Assembly: GCA_026874595.1 (NCBI GenBank)
Contig: JAPPUL010000095.1
Location: 1,178,001 to 1,242,000 of the forward strand
DNA length: 64,000 nt
Reading direction: 5' to 3'
Source: Sipunculus nudus
Taxonomy: Eukaryota; Annelida; Sipuncula; Golfingiida; Sipunculidae
The position numbers and the translations under genes are program-made. Shown here piece by piece: positions 9,627-18,256 of this stretch (position 1 is the stretch's first letter; each line of letters starts with the position of its first letter). The notes beneath the pieces were generated by a model. That model did no database searches and was not told the DNA's origin. It was given only the letters and a program-made list of their open reading frames with translations.

Positions 9627-9727
9627 AAGTTTAATTTAATGTAAATAAGAAGGGTAAGATGCTGCAGGGTTTGATTTTTTAATCAAAGCACGTACAAAAT
9701 AAATAAGAAATAAAAATTATAATCTAG

Positions 9728-9785
9728 TTGACTTTATACTAAAGCGGGTTATTATTATAAATAATTGCAACTGAGTTGCAATTAT
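9728..9785 (+). promoter_or_regulatory. Putative feo promoter with 25-bp palindromic operator (Fur-family candidate)
   Basis: A perfect odd-centred palindrome spans 9761-9785: arm ATAATTGCAACT, central G, arm AGTTGCAATTAT. Just upstream lies TTGACT (9728-9733) with ATTATT at 9751-9756 (17-bp spacing), placing a transcription start inside the palindrome, where a bound repressor would block transcription. The downstream genes are feoA and feoB, so a Fur-family metalloregulator is the natural candidate; the core resembles some non-enterobacterial Fur/Mur sites. The palindrome is seen in the sequence; the regulator is inferred. Confidence 0.6.
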
Positions 9786-9890
9786 GCTGGATGAATGTTG
9801 TAATGGATAAAGTAGAATAAATAAAGACAAACGAAAGAAAAAGCAAAGCTAAATAGATATAAATCAAATAGAGAGGAGATAAAAGAAAAG

Positions 9891-10160
9891 ATGGCACCAC
9901 TAAGTAGTTTAATGGAAGGCGAGGAAGTAAAGATAGTAAAGATCATGTTGGGGAAAGCAGAAGGGCTTGATTCACGGGGGACATTAGAGGAGCGTGTACG
10001 GGACATGGGATTGCCAGTAGGACAAGAGGTAAAGATTTTGCGAACAAGAACAAAGGGCCCGATTTTATTGCGAGCAGCTAATATGCGAATAGCGCTTGGT
10101 AATGGTATGGCAAGGGCAATAATGGTAGAGAAGTTGCCAACTGATTTAGGAAAGGGATAG
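9891..10160 (+). CDS. feoA: Ferrous iron transport protein FeoA
   Basis: An 89-residue SH3-like FeoA protein, with the family features L-x-x-R-V-R-D-M-G-L-P-V-G-Q near the middle and a C-terminal beta-strand stretch (I-A-L-G-N-G-M-A). FeoA is a small cytoplasmic partner thought to regulate FeoB. A GGAGAT-type ribosome-binding site (gagaggagataaaag) precedes the ATG. It lies 57 bp upstream of feoB and downstream of the palindromic operator candidate at 9761-9785. Length is normal (75-90 residues). Confidence 0.93.
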   Translation: MAPLSSLMEGEEVKIVKIMLGKAEGLDSRGTLEERVRDMGLPVGQEVKILRTRTKGPILLRAANMRIALGNGMARAIMVEKLPTDLGKG

Positions 10161-10217
10161 GAAAGGTATAGAGTTAGAAAGAGCATCAATATTAATGTTT
10201 CTGGGAGAAAAACAGTA

Positions 10218-12452
10218 ATGGGCAAGAGTGAAAAGGGAGAAGCTTTGCAAAAGCAGACAGATAATACTAGAGTAGAATTAAAGACAGTAGCAGTGGTAGG
10301 GAATCCGAATTCAGGAAAGAGCACATTAATAAATGGGCTTGCAGGGACTAAACTAAAGGTAGGCAATTGGCCGGGGGTAACGATAGAGAAAAAAGAAGCG
10401 TTTATGAGCTACAAAGGGAAGCGGTTTGAGCTTGTTGATCTTCCGGGGACCTATAGCTTAAAACCGTTTACAGAAGAGGAGAATATAGTAGAAGAGTTTC
10501 TATTAAAAGAGAAAGTAGATGTAATAGTAAACATAATAGATGGGGTAAACCTGGAGAGGAGTCTAGGGCTGACGCTACAGTTGATGGAACTGGGCAAACC
10601 GATAGTGCTAGTATTGAACATGATGGATGAGGTAAAAGCGAAAGGGTTAAGCTACAAAACAAAAGGGCTTGAGAAGCTGCTTAGGGTTAAGGTGGTGCCT
10701 ATGGTAGCAAAGAAGAAAGAGAATATAAGCTTACTGCTTGAGGAAGTAAATAATTTAAGTGGTGGTGGTGGCTTTGTGCCAAAAGACATAAGTTATGGGA
10801 AGGAGCTTGATTATGCAAGGGAAGAGACAGAGCGTATATTAGAAGATGAGAGGTATTCGGCTTTGCTATTAAGGTATCCTAAGAAATGGCTAGTGTACAA
10901 ATTGCTTGAAGGAGATAAGGTATTAGGAACAGAGAATATATTGGAAACTAAGATAAAAGAAGTATCAAAGAAAGTACGCTTGAATGGGGAAGAAGACATA
11001 GGGTCGTATATTGCGATTTCGAGGAATAGGGTATCACAAGAGATAGTGAAGAAAGTATTATCTATATCAGAAGGTGTAGGAGAGGAGCTAACGGAGCGAC
11101 TTGACAAAGTTATATTAAGCCGGGTGTGGGGTCCTTTAATACTTTTGTTTAGTATGTTTTTATTATTCCAGATGACGTTTGGGATGGCGAATCCGTTTAT
11201 AGACTGGGTAGAAGGGCCACTGACGCAGTTTATTTTGGGTCTTGGTGGAGGTTTAATGGGTTTGGTGGGAGCTTCGGAGTGGTTGAAGTCGTTATTTATG
11301 GAAGGAGTGATAGGCGGAGCGGGGACGGTTCTAACGTTTGCGCCGTTAATATTTTTCATGATGTTTTTCATAACGTTTTTTGAAGGTAGCGGTTATATGG
11401 CACGGGTAGCTTTTCTATTGGACGGATTAATGCAGAGGATAGGGTTGCATGGTAAAGCGTTCATCCCGATGTTGCTAGGCTTTGGCTGTAATGTGGGAGG
11501 GGTATATGCGGTTAAGACTTTGGAGACCCGAAAAGACAAGATATTAACAGCCTTAATAATGCCCTTTATGTCCTGCAGTGGACGGCTTCCAGTATACTTG
11601 ATATTAGCGTCTATATTTTTTGTAGGCTACGAAGGAGCGATAGCTTTTTTGATGTACCTGATAGGGGTTTTGACAGCGCTTTTGGTATTATATATTTTAA
11701 AGCGAATATTGTTTAAAGAGAGCCAATCGTATTTCATAATGGAACTTCCCCCTTACCGTATTCCGACCTTAAAATATTTGTTAACAGAGTCTTTTGATAA
11801 GACAAAGTTTTTTGTAACGCAAGTGTCAACGTGGATAGTAGCGGCAATGATAATAGTGTGGGCAGCAAACAATTTACCATGGGATCCATCAAGGACAGAC
11901 AAGTCGACAAATCTGCTTGGGATAGTAGGAACAGGCTTAGCATATGTAACATCACCGCTTGGGTTTGGAGTTAAGGTAGATAAAGAAGGCAAAGAGACAG
12001 CGCACTGGGAATCGGGAGTATCGTTAATGATAGGAGTTTTGGCAAAGGAGCTAGTAGTAGGGAGTCTTGGTCAACTATATGGAGAAGTAGAAGAGGAGGA
12101 TAAAACAACTTTGTGGGAGAAGGGATTGAATTTGGGGACAGGGTTTTTAGATACTCTATTGCATGCGGGAAGAAATCTTTTGACATTAGGCTTTTGGCCT
12201 GGTGAAGGAGAGGAAGAAGAAGGAGGGGCAGGGTATAAGGGGAATATAGAAAGCTCCTTTACTCCGCTAAGCGCGTTTGTATATTTGCTATTCACGTTAT
12301 TGTATATGCCGTGCGTGGTTACAGCAATAGCATATAAGAGTGAGCTTGGCAGTTGGAAATGGTTTTTGTTATCAGCCTCCTATAGTATGACATTAGCGTG
12401 GACATTATCGTTGCTAGTGTATAGAGGTGGACTTTTGCTGGGCTTCACATAA
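10218..12452 (+). CDS. feoB: Ferrous iron transporter FeoB
   Basis: A 744-residue FeoB. An N-terminal cytoplasmic G domain has G-N-P-N-S-G-K-S (28-35), then the switch region G-V-T-I-E-K-K, D-L-P-G-T-Y-S-L and N-M-M-D-E. A helical GDI-like region follows, then membrane segments with the Gate motifs, including G-F-G-C-N-V-G-G and the later Gate repeat around T-Q-V-S-T-W-I-V. FeoB imports Fe2+ across the inner membrane, with GTP hydrolysis controlling transport. It sits between feoA and a FeoB-associated Cys-rich peptide, the usual feo operon order. An acidic, glycine-rich loop (G-E-G-E-E-E-E-G-G) near residue 670 is low-complexity. Confidence 0.97.
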   Translation: MGKSEKGEALQKQTDNTRVELKTVAVVGNPNSGKSTLINGLAGTKLKVGNWPGVTIEKKEAFMSYKGKRFELVDLPGTYSLKPFTEEENIVEEFLLKEKVDVIVNIIDGVNLERSLGLTLQLMELGKPIVLVLNMMDEVKAKGLSYKTKGLEKLLRVKVVPMVAKKKENISLLLEEVNNLSGGGGFVPKDISYGKELDYAREETERILEDERYSALLLRYPKKWLVYKLLEGDKVLGTENILETKIKEVSKKVRLNGEEDIGSYIAISRNRVSQEIVKKVLSISEGVGEELTERLDKVILSRVWGPLILLFSMFLLFQMTFGMANPFIDWVEGPLTQFILGLGGGLMGLVGASEWLKSLFMEGVIGGAGTVLTFAPLIFFMMFFITFFEGSGYMARVAFLLDGLMQRIGLHGKAFIPMLLGFGCNVGGVYAVKTLETRKDKILTALIMPFMSCSGRLPVYLILASIFFVGYEGAIAFLMYLIGVLTALLVLYILKRILFKESQSYFIMELPPYRIPTLKYLLTESFDKTKFFVTQVSTWIVAAMIIVWAANNLPWDPSRTDKSTNLLGIVGTGLAYVTSPLGFGVKVDKEGKETAHWESGVSLMIGVLAKELVVGSLGQLYGEVEEEDKTTLWEKGLNLGTGFLDTLLHAGRNLLTLGFWPGEGEEEEGGAGYKGNIESSFTPLSAFVYLLFTLLYMPCVVTAIAYKSELGSWKWFLLSASYSMTLAWTLSLLVYRGGLLLGFT

Positions 12453-12500
12453 AATAGTTTGCATAAACATAAAATAAAAGTAAGTATGGAGATGATAGAA

Positions 12501-12647
12501 ATGGAAGTATTAGATTATATAATTCTCACAGGCATAATACTCTTTGCAATATATTATATATATAAGACATTCTTCAAGAAGGCAAAATGTAGTGGATGCT
12601 CGGAAAATGAGCATTGTAATGTAAGTACTAAAACCAAATCGCATTAA
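12501..12647 (+). CDS. FeoB-associated Cys-rich small membrane protein
   Basis: A small protein with one N-terminal membrane segment (Y-I-I-L-T-G-I-I-L-F-A-I-Y-Y-I) and a short basic, Cys-bearing tail (K-C-S-G-C-S then H-C). This matches the FeoB-associated Cys-rich membrane protein family that follows feoB in many bacteria. I place the start at ATG 12501 because GGAG lies at 12488-12491; in-frame ATGs at 12486 and 12492 and a TTG at 12459 are alternatives. The exact role is unknown; an accessory part in iron handling is likely given position directly after feoB. Confidence 0.75.
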   Translation: MEVLDYIILTGIILFAIYYIYKTFFKKAKCSGCSENEHCNVSTKTKSH

Positions 12648-12718
12648 AAAGTACTAATAGAACACGTATTTCTTATTAAAAGGATTTACTGCTAGTAAGA
12701 ATGAACTAAATAAATATC

Positions 12719-13426
12719 ATGGTATCAATTAATAAGTTATCAATAAGCTATAAAGAGGAACAAATCATAAAAGATGTAAACCTTAGTCTAAATAAAGGAG
12801 AGTTATTTTCTTTGTTAGGGGAAAGTGGGAGTGGTAAGAGCTCAATACTTAGGTTTATAGCAGGACTAGATGAATGTAATGATGGCATGGTTGAAATAGA
12901 TAAAAAGCTATTATCAGTTGAAGGTAAACATATTATAAAACCGGGCTATAGAGGAATAGGCATGGTATTTCAAGACTATTCATTATTCCCGCATATGAAC
13001 ATTGCAAGCAATATTAGTTTTGGTATATATAAACAAGATAGAATAGCACAAAAACAAAGGATAAAGGAATTACTATCTCTTATTAAATTAGAGGGAATTG
13101 AAGAAAGATACCCACACCAGTTGTCTGGAGGGGAGCAGCAACGAGTTGCCTTGGCAAGAGCATTAGCGCCTGCGCCAAAGATATTACTTTTAGACGAACC
13201 TTTTTCTAATTTAGATGATATAACCCGCAAACTACTAGTTAAGCAAATAAGAGATATACTTAAAAAAACAAAGACAATATCTATTTTGGTAACTCATAGT
13301 CAAATGGAGAGCGAAATATTTTCAAGTAGAGTAGGTCTAATTTGGAGGAAAAATGAAAAAGACAATACTTTTAGTATCACTGATTTTAATAGTAATAGGC
13401 GCATCGCAAATATTTGCGGATGTTAG
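12719..13426 (+). CDS. Iron(III) ABC transporter ATP-binding protein
   Basis: A 235-residue ABC ATPase: Walker A G-E-S-G-S-G-K-S-S (about 37-45), Q-loop V-F-Q-D-Y-S-L-F-P-H, signature L-S-G-G-E-Q-Q-R-V-A, Walker B I-L-L-L-D-E-P-F-S-N-L-D and switch histidine V-T-H-S. The Q-loop and signature match the FbpC/PotA-type group. It is shorter than typical FbpC (about 350 residues) and lacks the C-terminal regulatory domain. Its 3' end overlaps the binding-protein gene by 74 bp in another frame, suggesting tight translational coupling; the last 20 or so residues (from about 215) look unlike the family. It would energise the permease encoded at 14356-15957. Confidence 0.88.
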   Translation: MVSINKLSISYKEEQIIKDVNLSLNKGELFSLLGESGSGKSSILRFIAGLDECNDGMVEIDKKLLSVEGKHIIKPGYRGIGMVFQDYSLFPHMNIASNISFGIYKQDRIAQKQRIKELLSLIKLEGIEERYPHQLSGGEQQRVALARALAPAPKILLLDEPFSNLDDITRKLLVKQIRDILKKTKTISILVTHSQMESEIFSSRVGLIWRKNEKDNTFSITDFNSNRRIANICGC

Positions 13427-14312
13427 TGTATATAGCTCAAGAAAAGCGCATCTTATAGAGCCTTTATTTAGAGAATTTAGTAGTCAAACAGGTATTAAGG
13501 TAGATTTTATAACAGGCAAGAGTTATGCCTTACTTGAGAGGATAAAGCTTGAAGGTAAAAAGACCAAAGCCGATATGTTTATGAGTGTTGACGCTGGTAC
13601 TTTATGGTATGCAGGGGGGCAGGGTATACTAAGCAGGGTGTCTTCAAATATTATAAAGGCTAATATTCCAAGTCATTTAAGAGATCCAAAAGGGCTATGG
13701 ACAGGACTTTCTGTTAGGGCAAGAACAATTGTTTATAATACAGATAAAGTGAGTCCAAACGAATTATCTACTTATGCAGATTTAGCCTCAAGCAAGTGGA
13801 GAGGCAGATTGTGTTTAAGAACGAGTAAGAAGATCTATACGAAATCATTAGTTGCATCAATGCTATATAATTTGGGAGCAAGACGAACAGCAAAAGTTAT
13901 AAAGGGTTGGGTTAATAACCTAGCAGCAACACCAAATGTTAAAGACTCTCATATAATGGATGCGATATTGTCCGGGCAGTGTGATGTTGGCATTGTGAAT
14001 ACTTATTATTATGCTAGATTAATGGCAAAAAAACCTAATTCTCCATTGAAGTTATTTTGGGCAAATCAAGGTACTACGGGTACACATGTTAATATAACTG
14101 GAGCAGGCATAAGCAAATATAGTAAAAATAAGCAACAAGCAATTATGTTGCTTGAGTGGTTAACGTCGGATAAAGCACAAAATCTATATGCCCAGTTAAA
14201 CAAAGAATACCCAGCTAACCCCAAAATAAAATCAGGACCGATAGTGTCTAGATGGGGAGCGTTTAAGCAAGATGATATGAATTTATCGATAGGCTGGCAA
14301 ATTGCAGGCTAA
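13353..14312 (+). CDS. Periplasmic iron(III)-binding protein (FbpA/FutA type)
   Basis: A 319-residue protein with a signal peptide (K-K-T-I-L-L-V-S-L to cleavage near F-A-D, residue 22) and a bilobal binding fold. The mature start V-S-V-Y-S-S-R and the later N-T-Y-Y-Y-A-R, where consecutive tyrosines bind ferric iron, are characteristic of FbpA/FutA/IdiA. It captures Fe3+ in the periplasm for the neighbouring permease and ATPase. ATG 13353 follows a good ribosome-binding site (ggagg at 13343-13347) although it lies inside the end of the ATPase gene. The order ATPase, binding protein, permease differs from the usual fbpA-B-C. Confidence 0.92.
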   Translation: MKKTILLVSLILIVIGASQIFADVSVYSSRKAHLIEPLFREFSSQTGIKVDFITGKSYALLERIKLEGKKTKADMFMSVDAGTLWYAGGQGILSRVSSNIIKANIPSHLRDPKGLWTGLSVRARTIVYNTDKVSPNELSTYADLASSKWRGRLCLRTSKKIYTKSLVASMLYNLGARRTAKVIKGWVNNLAATPNVKDSHIMDAILSGQCDVGIVNTYYYARLMAKKPNSPLKLFWANQGTTGTHVNITGAGISKYSKNKQQAIMLLEWLTSDKAQNLYAQLNKEYPANPKIKSGPIVSRWGAFKQDDMNLSIGWQIAG

Positions 14313-14355
14313 GGCTGTTAGATTAATGCAAAGGAACGGATATAAGTAAACATAT

Positions 14356-15957
14356 ATGCAAGGCTATAAAATAGCAAAGGCTATTATAGTTGCTCTGTCA
14401 CTACTAATATCGATGCCGATATTAGTAGTGCTGTTTTCTTGGTGGGGGTGGGATGGTGATATATGGCAGCATTTTTATAATAATCTTCTGGGGGACTTGC
14501 TGGTCTCAACGTTATCGCTCCTAGTTGGGGTGTCCTTTGGTGTTGCTCTATTGGGTACAACCTTGGCATATTTGGTTGTTATGGTTGAATTTCCAGGCAG
14601 GAAATATTTAGAATGGCTACTCTTTTTACCTTTTGTTATACCTGCTTATGTTTTGGCCTTTGTTTATTTAGGTATATTTGATTATTCAGGATATGTTCAA
14701 GTATTTATAAGAGAGCATTTTTCTATAAAAGGATTTGATATTCGCTCTGGAGATATTGCTGTTATACTAACCTTTGTTTTAGCTTTTTATCCTTATGTTT
14801 ATATGCTAACAAGAGCCTCATTTAAAAAACAAAGAATTAATATGTTAGAGGCAGCTACATTATTAGGATCAAATCATTGGTATAGTTTTAGAAAGATATC
14901 AATACCCATGGTAAGACCAGCTATTGCGGCAGGAGTATTAATTACGCTGATGGAAACATTAGCAGACTTTGGAGTAGTATCTGTTTTTAACTATGATAGT
15001 TTTACAACTGTTATTTATTCAGCCTGGATAGATTATCGCTCTATTCAAACATCATCCCAGCTTGCATCATTATTGGTATTAATATCATTTTTAATGATTT
15101 ACTTTGAAAAGAAGTTCAGGGGAGAGTCTAAGTATTATTCGACAGAAGTTTTAGAAAATAGATACTATAAGCCAAAGAAACTGATATCTTGGAATATTAG
15201 TATATTTGTGTGGCTTATATTTATTATTTCTTTTATTTTACCAATTGTGCAATTATTGTTTTGGGCTTTTTCGGCAAGTACAACACTAAATATGACTAAA
15301 TATTTGGAAGTGGCAAGTTCAAGTTTATTATTAATAATATTTGCAACAACTATAAGTATATTAATATCACTCTTTTTAGCGCTAGGCAATTACTATCAAA
15401 AAACGAAACCGTTGTCATTGCTAATTAGGCTCTCAACATTAGGCTATGCCTTGCCAGGTTCTGTTATGGCTATAGGTTTATTATTCTTTGTAGATATAAT
15501 ATCAAAAACCAGTATATATTTTGGCGGTACATCAATTAATCATATTGTTTTTGGCTCACTAGCATTATTGTTATTTGCCTATACTTCAAGATTCCTAGCA
15601 ATTGGTTATAATTCAATAGATGCTAGTGTTAATAAAATTAAACCTATTTTCATACAAAATGCTACATTATTAAGCTCTTCAACAACAAGAACGATTCTAA
15701 AAGTACAATTACCCATGATATTGCCTGGCATTATTACGGGAAGTTTGCTTGTTGGTGTTGATGTTATGAAAGAATTGCCTGCAACCTATTTGCTTCGTCC
15801 CTTTGGATGGGATACACTTGCAATTAATATCTATGAGCTTAGTAGTGAAGGATTATTTGAACAGGCGGCCATACCATCGTTAATAATAATCCTTTTGGCG
15901 CTTGTTCTAATATTAGTTGCTAAAGCTTTAGATAAGAGTCTCTTTAAATTGTCATGA
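14356..15957 (+). CDS. Iron(III) ABC transporter permease (fused two-domain FbpB type)
   Basis: A 533-residue inner-membrane protein with about twelve hydrophobic segments, made of two homologous permease halves. Each half carries an EAA-type coupling loop for the ATPase: E-A-A-T-L-L-G-S-N near residue 172 and Q-N-A-T-L-L-S-S-S near 435. A fused two-domain permease is the FbpB/FutB architecture for ferric iron. The partner ATPase and binding protein lie directly upstream. It ends the iron-import block; no palindrome like that before feoA is visible ahead of this three-gene unit. Confidence 0.92.
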   Translation: MQGYKIAKAIIVALSLLISMPILVVLFSWWGWDGDIWQHFYNNLLGDLLVSTLSLLVGVSFGVALLGTTLAYLVVMVEFPGRKYLEWLLFLPFVIPAYVLAFVYLGIFDYSGYVQVFIREHFSIKGFDIRSGDIAVILTFVLAFYPYVYMLTRASFKKQRINMLEAATLLGSNHWYSFRKISIPMVRPAIAAGVLITLMETLADFGVVSVFNYDSFTTVIYSAWIDYRSIQTSSQLASLLVLISFLMIYFEKKFRGESKYYSTEVLENRYYKPKKLISWNISIFVWLIFIISFILPIVQLLFWAFSASTTLNMTKYLEVASSSLLLIIFATTISILISLFLALGNYYQKTKPLSLLIRLSTLGYALPGSVMAIGLLFFVDIISKTSIYFGGTSINHIVFGSLALLLFAYTSRFLAIGYNSIDASVNKIKPIFIQNATLLSSSTTRTILKVQLPMILPGIITGSLLVGVDVMKELPATYLLRPFGWDTLAINIYELSSEGLFEQAAIPSLIIILLALVLILVAKALDKSLFKLS

Positions 15958-16030
15958 TCCCCCATAAAATTTACATTATACTAAACAGAATCATTATCTT
16001 TAAATACAAATCTATCTTAGAGAAAAGCTT

Positions 16031-16444
16031 ATGTTAGACTGTATATTTTGTAAGATTGTAGAGGGACAGGCACCCGCGTATAAGTTATATGAAGATGATA
16101 ACACAATATCTTTCCTAGATGTATTTCCTGGAGTAAAAGGACATACCTTAGTAATCCCTAAAAAGCATTTTGAGAATATATTCGAGATCCCAAAAGAAGT
16201 TTATTTAAATGTAATGCAAACAACTCATAAATTAGCAACTATATTAAAGGAGAGTTTAGGGTGTGATGGTTTAACATGCACACAACTAAATGGCAAAGCC
16301 TCAGGGCAGACGGTGTTTCATTTACATTTTCATTTATTGCCAAGATGGTATGACGATGGTGTAATAAAGATATGGAAACCGCTTAATAAGGAACGGGAGG
16401 ATTTTGTTAAGCTACAAGAGCAAATACTAAAGAAAGTCCGCTAG
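16031..16444 (+). CDS. HIT-family nucleotide-binding hydrolase
   Basis: A 137-residue histidine-triad protein. The N-terminus C-I-F-C-K-I-V-E-G and the catalytic triad F-H-L-H-F-H-L-L-P-R-W (about 106-116) are diagnostic of the HINT-like branch. Such cytoplasmic enzymes hydrolyse aminoacyl- or phosphoramidate-adenylates. The CxxC near the start could bind zinc, as in many bacterial HIT proteins. It stands alone on the plus strand, convergent with the oxidase cluster; the 49-bp spacer contains an imperfect hairpin (ATAAATG against CATTTAT) without a T-run. Confidence 0.93.
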   Translation: MLDCIFCKIVEGQAPAYKLYEDDNTISFLDVFPGVKGHTLVIPKKHFENIFEIPKEVYLNVMQTTHKLATILKESLGCDGLTCTQLNGKASGQTVFHLHFHLLPRWYDDGVIKIWKPLNKEREDFVKLQEQILKKVR

Positions 16445-16493
16445 GCTATAGCTCTGATAAATGTGCTTCTAGAGTGCTTAGCATTTATAAACT

Positions 16494-16703
16494 TCACTTT
16501 CTAAGCATTGTACTTTTTGTTTTTTGTCGTTTTATGAGGAAATAAATAGTTCCAGCAATAATGAAAGGCAGCGGTAACAAGACGAAAGTAACCCAAATAT
16601 ATATATTATCATCAAGCCCGCTAATACAGTTGCAAGCCCAAGTCTGTGTATTAGTATATAAGATAAAAACAGTAGTTATAAAAGATATATATAAAATGTT
16701 CAT
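16494..16703 (-). CDS. Small two-segment membrane protein at the end of the oxidase cluster
   Basis: About 69 residues: a hydrophobic N-terminal segment or signal peptide (I-L-Y-I-S-F-I-T-T-V-F), a short polar loop with a C-N-C motif, a second membrane segment (F-V-L-L-P-L-P-F-I-I-A-G) and a basic tail. I chose ATG 16703, preceded by GAGTGG; a GTG at 16712 is the alternative. It lies 20 bp after the second subunit III gene on the same strand, so it is probably co-transcribed and may assist oxidase assembly. That role is inference from context; I do not recognise the family. Confidence 0.55.
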   Translation of the reverse strand: MNILYISFITTVFILYTNTQTWACNCISGLDDNIYIWVTFVLLPLPFIIAGTIYFLIKRQKTKSTMLRK

Positions 16704-16723
16704 AAAGACCACTCTGTCTAATA

Positions 16724-17311
16724 TTAGTTATGATATAAAAGAGAATATAGTAAAGGCCAAAGTAAAACAACAAAAGACCAATACAGTCGAATCATTCTAA
16801 GGCCATTGTAATTGTATGATGAATATTTGCCATGATAGAAGTTAAAATAAACATATACTAAACAAACAAGCCCAATAAAAGCATGTATAGCATGTGCTCC
16901 GATAATGACATAAAAGAAGGAAGCTAAAATACTTGAAGTCGTCGTAAAGCCAAAGTTTATTAGGTTCACCCATTCATACCCTTGAATTAGAATGAATATC
17001 ACACCCAAGAGTACAGTACTAAGAAGGGATACTTTAGCTAGTTTTGCATTATCTTTTTGTATATAAACACAAGATAAATGCATAGTAAGACCACTTAATA
17101 TTAGAAAAGAAGTATTTACGTATGAAATAGAAGTATTTAAAACAGGCTGATTAGGCGGAGGCCATATTGCCGAGCCAAGTGCTTGAACCAGAAAAGCACT
17201 AATAAGACCGCCAAAAAACATAAGTTCCATAGCGATAACAAGCATAAGTAAAAGTATACCATTAGATATACCGGTTATCGTGTTTCTTTCTTCTGGATTA
17301 TAATAAGTCAT
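16724..17311 (-). CDS. Second cytochrome c oxidase subunit III-like protein
   Basis: A 195-residue membrane protein with five hydrophobic segments and the subunit III signatures E-L-M-F-F-G-G-L-I-S-A-F near the N-terminus, Y-E-W in the middle, and G-A-H-A-I-H-A-F-I-G then Y-W-S-F-V in the last two helices. It is a clear relative of ctaE at 18257-18865, so the cluster has two subunit III-type genes. Subunit III lies beside subunit I in the inner membrane and stabilises turnover. Upstream, between it and the subunit IV-like gene, lies a 13-bp tandem array whose coding-strand unit contains TTAGGA, so the last unit can serve as its ribosome-binding site. Confidence 0.88.
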   Translation of the reverse strand: MTYYNPEERNTITGISNGILLLMLVIAMELMFFGGLISAFLVQALGSAIWPPPNQPVLNTSISYVNTSFLILSGLTMHLSCVYIQKDNAKLAKVSLLSTVLLGVIFILIQGYEWVNLINFGFTTTSSILASFFYVIIGAHAIHAFIGLVCLVYVYFNFYHGKYSSYNYNGLRMIRLYWSFVVLLWPLLYSLLYHN

Positions 17312-17314
17312 TTT

Positions 17315-17607
17315 GTTCCTAACCCTTGTTCCTAACCCTTGTTCCTAACCCTTGCTCCTAACCCTTGCTCCTAACCCTTGCTCCTAACCCTTGTTCCTAA
17401 CCCTTGCTCCTAACCCTTGCTCCTAACCCTTGCTCCTAACCCTTGCTCCTAACCCTTGCTCCTAACCCTTGTTCCTAACCCTTGCTCCTAACCCTTGCTC
17501 CTAACCCTTGTTCCTAACCCTTGCTCCTAACCCTTGTTCCTAACCCTTGCTCCTAACCCTTGTTCCTAACCCTTGCTCCTAACCCTTGCTCCTAACCCTT
17601 GCTCCTA
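17315..17607. repeat. 13-bp tandem array, 22 full copies plus a partial one
   Basis: The unit is g(t/c)tcctaaccctt, copied head to tail from 17315 to 17600, with a partial copy to 17607. The only variation is T or C at the second base, in an irregular order; no spacer sequence interrupts it. On the minus strand, sense for the oxidase genes, each unit reads aagggttaggarc and contains an AGGA Shine-Dalgarno-like core. It fills the whole gap between the stop of the subunit IV-like gene and the ATG of the second subunit III gene. Because 13 is not a multiple of 3, all frames are sampled along it. It is much richer in C than its surroundings. Confidence 0.98.
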
Positions 17608-17609
17608 GT

Positions 17610-18188
17610 TCATTTGTTCAGGTGTTTATCAATACTTGCAAAGTCGAATTTAGTTCTTTGTATTTTGGTACCGCCACGAGTAGTTTTAGTTGAATCTATT
17701 TCTATAATTTGATATTGCTTGGTCGTATTACCTACTTTATAAGTCTCAAGCTTATTTGTTTTTGTGGTTGTGATATCAGTTCGTGTGCTTGGATCATATA
17801 TTTTTGAAATATCAGCCCATATTAAACCAAAAAAGATACCAAGTAATGTAAGACTAAAGACAACAAACCCCCCTATTATAACAGGTTCGTATTTCATATG
17901 CATGAAATTACCTATCACCAACAAAGCCTTCCAGGCAGACAACGCAAATATTAATATAACAACCCACCAAACAGCAGGCATAATAACTTCACCAGCAATA
18001 AGATTTACTATATTTGGAATTAAAGTTAAAAGTAGCAACAATACCAACATGAAATAGATTTTAATATATTGTGGATGACCATGATAATCAGATTCATACG
18101 CTTTCTCAGGATTATTAGCTGAAAGTACGTATCTGTCTCTAAATGCAACATCTTCTCGGTTAAGATGTATATTATCAAACATGCCCAT
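17610..18188 (-). CDS. Cytochrome c oxidase subunit IV-like protein (COX4_pro family)
   Basis: A 192-residue protein with a polar N-terminus of about 40 residues, three hydrophobic segments (about 45-65, 72-95 and 103-128) and a polar C-terminal tail of about 65 residues. The central stretch W-K-A-L-L-V-I-G-N-F-M-H-M-K-Y-E matches the prokaryotic subunit IV family. This small subunit sits at the edge of the oxidase. The ATG is preceded by GGAGG. It lies 68 bp downstream of ctaE on the same strand. The charged tail (T-K-T-N-K and T-K-T-T-R-G-G-T motifs) is longer than in most homologues; its role is unknown. Confidence 0.82.
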   Translation of the reverse strand: MGMFDNIHLNREDVAFRDRYVLSANNPEKAYESDYHGHPQYIKIYFMLVLLLLLTLIPNIVNLIAGEVIMPAVWWVVILIFALSAWKALLVIGNFMHMKYEPVIIGGFVVFSLTLLGIFFGLIWADISKIYDPSTRTDITTTKTNKLETYKVGNTTKQYQIIEIDSTKTTRGGTKIQRTKFDFASIDKHLNK

Positions 18189-18256
18189 AAAAAAAGCCTC
18201 CAGGGTTTAAATTACTAGCACAAACGATAATATTTGTGATAGTTTATCATAACAAG

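Noticed and set aside
10811-11371. Minus-strand 186-codon frame opposite feoB
   Set aside because: Antisense to intact feoB, no ribosome-binding site and no family resemblance.
16450-16493. Hairpin between the HIT gene and oxidase cluster as a bidirectional terminator
   Set aside because: The stem is only about 7 bp, A/T-rich and lacks a T-run on either strand.
16561-16800. Plus-strand 79-codon frame across the small membrane protein and subunit III-like genes
   Set aside because: Antisense to two genes in the oxidase cluster and without a start signal.
17315-17607. CRISPR array or chromosome-end (telomere-like) repeat because of the CCTAACCC core
   Set aside because: Units abut without spacers, the period is 13 bp with a single variable base, and genes continue normally on both sides, so it is a simple tandem array.
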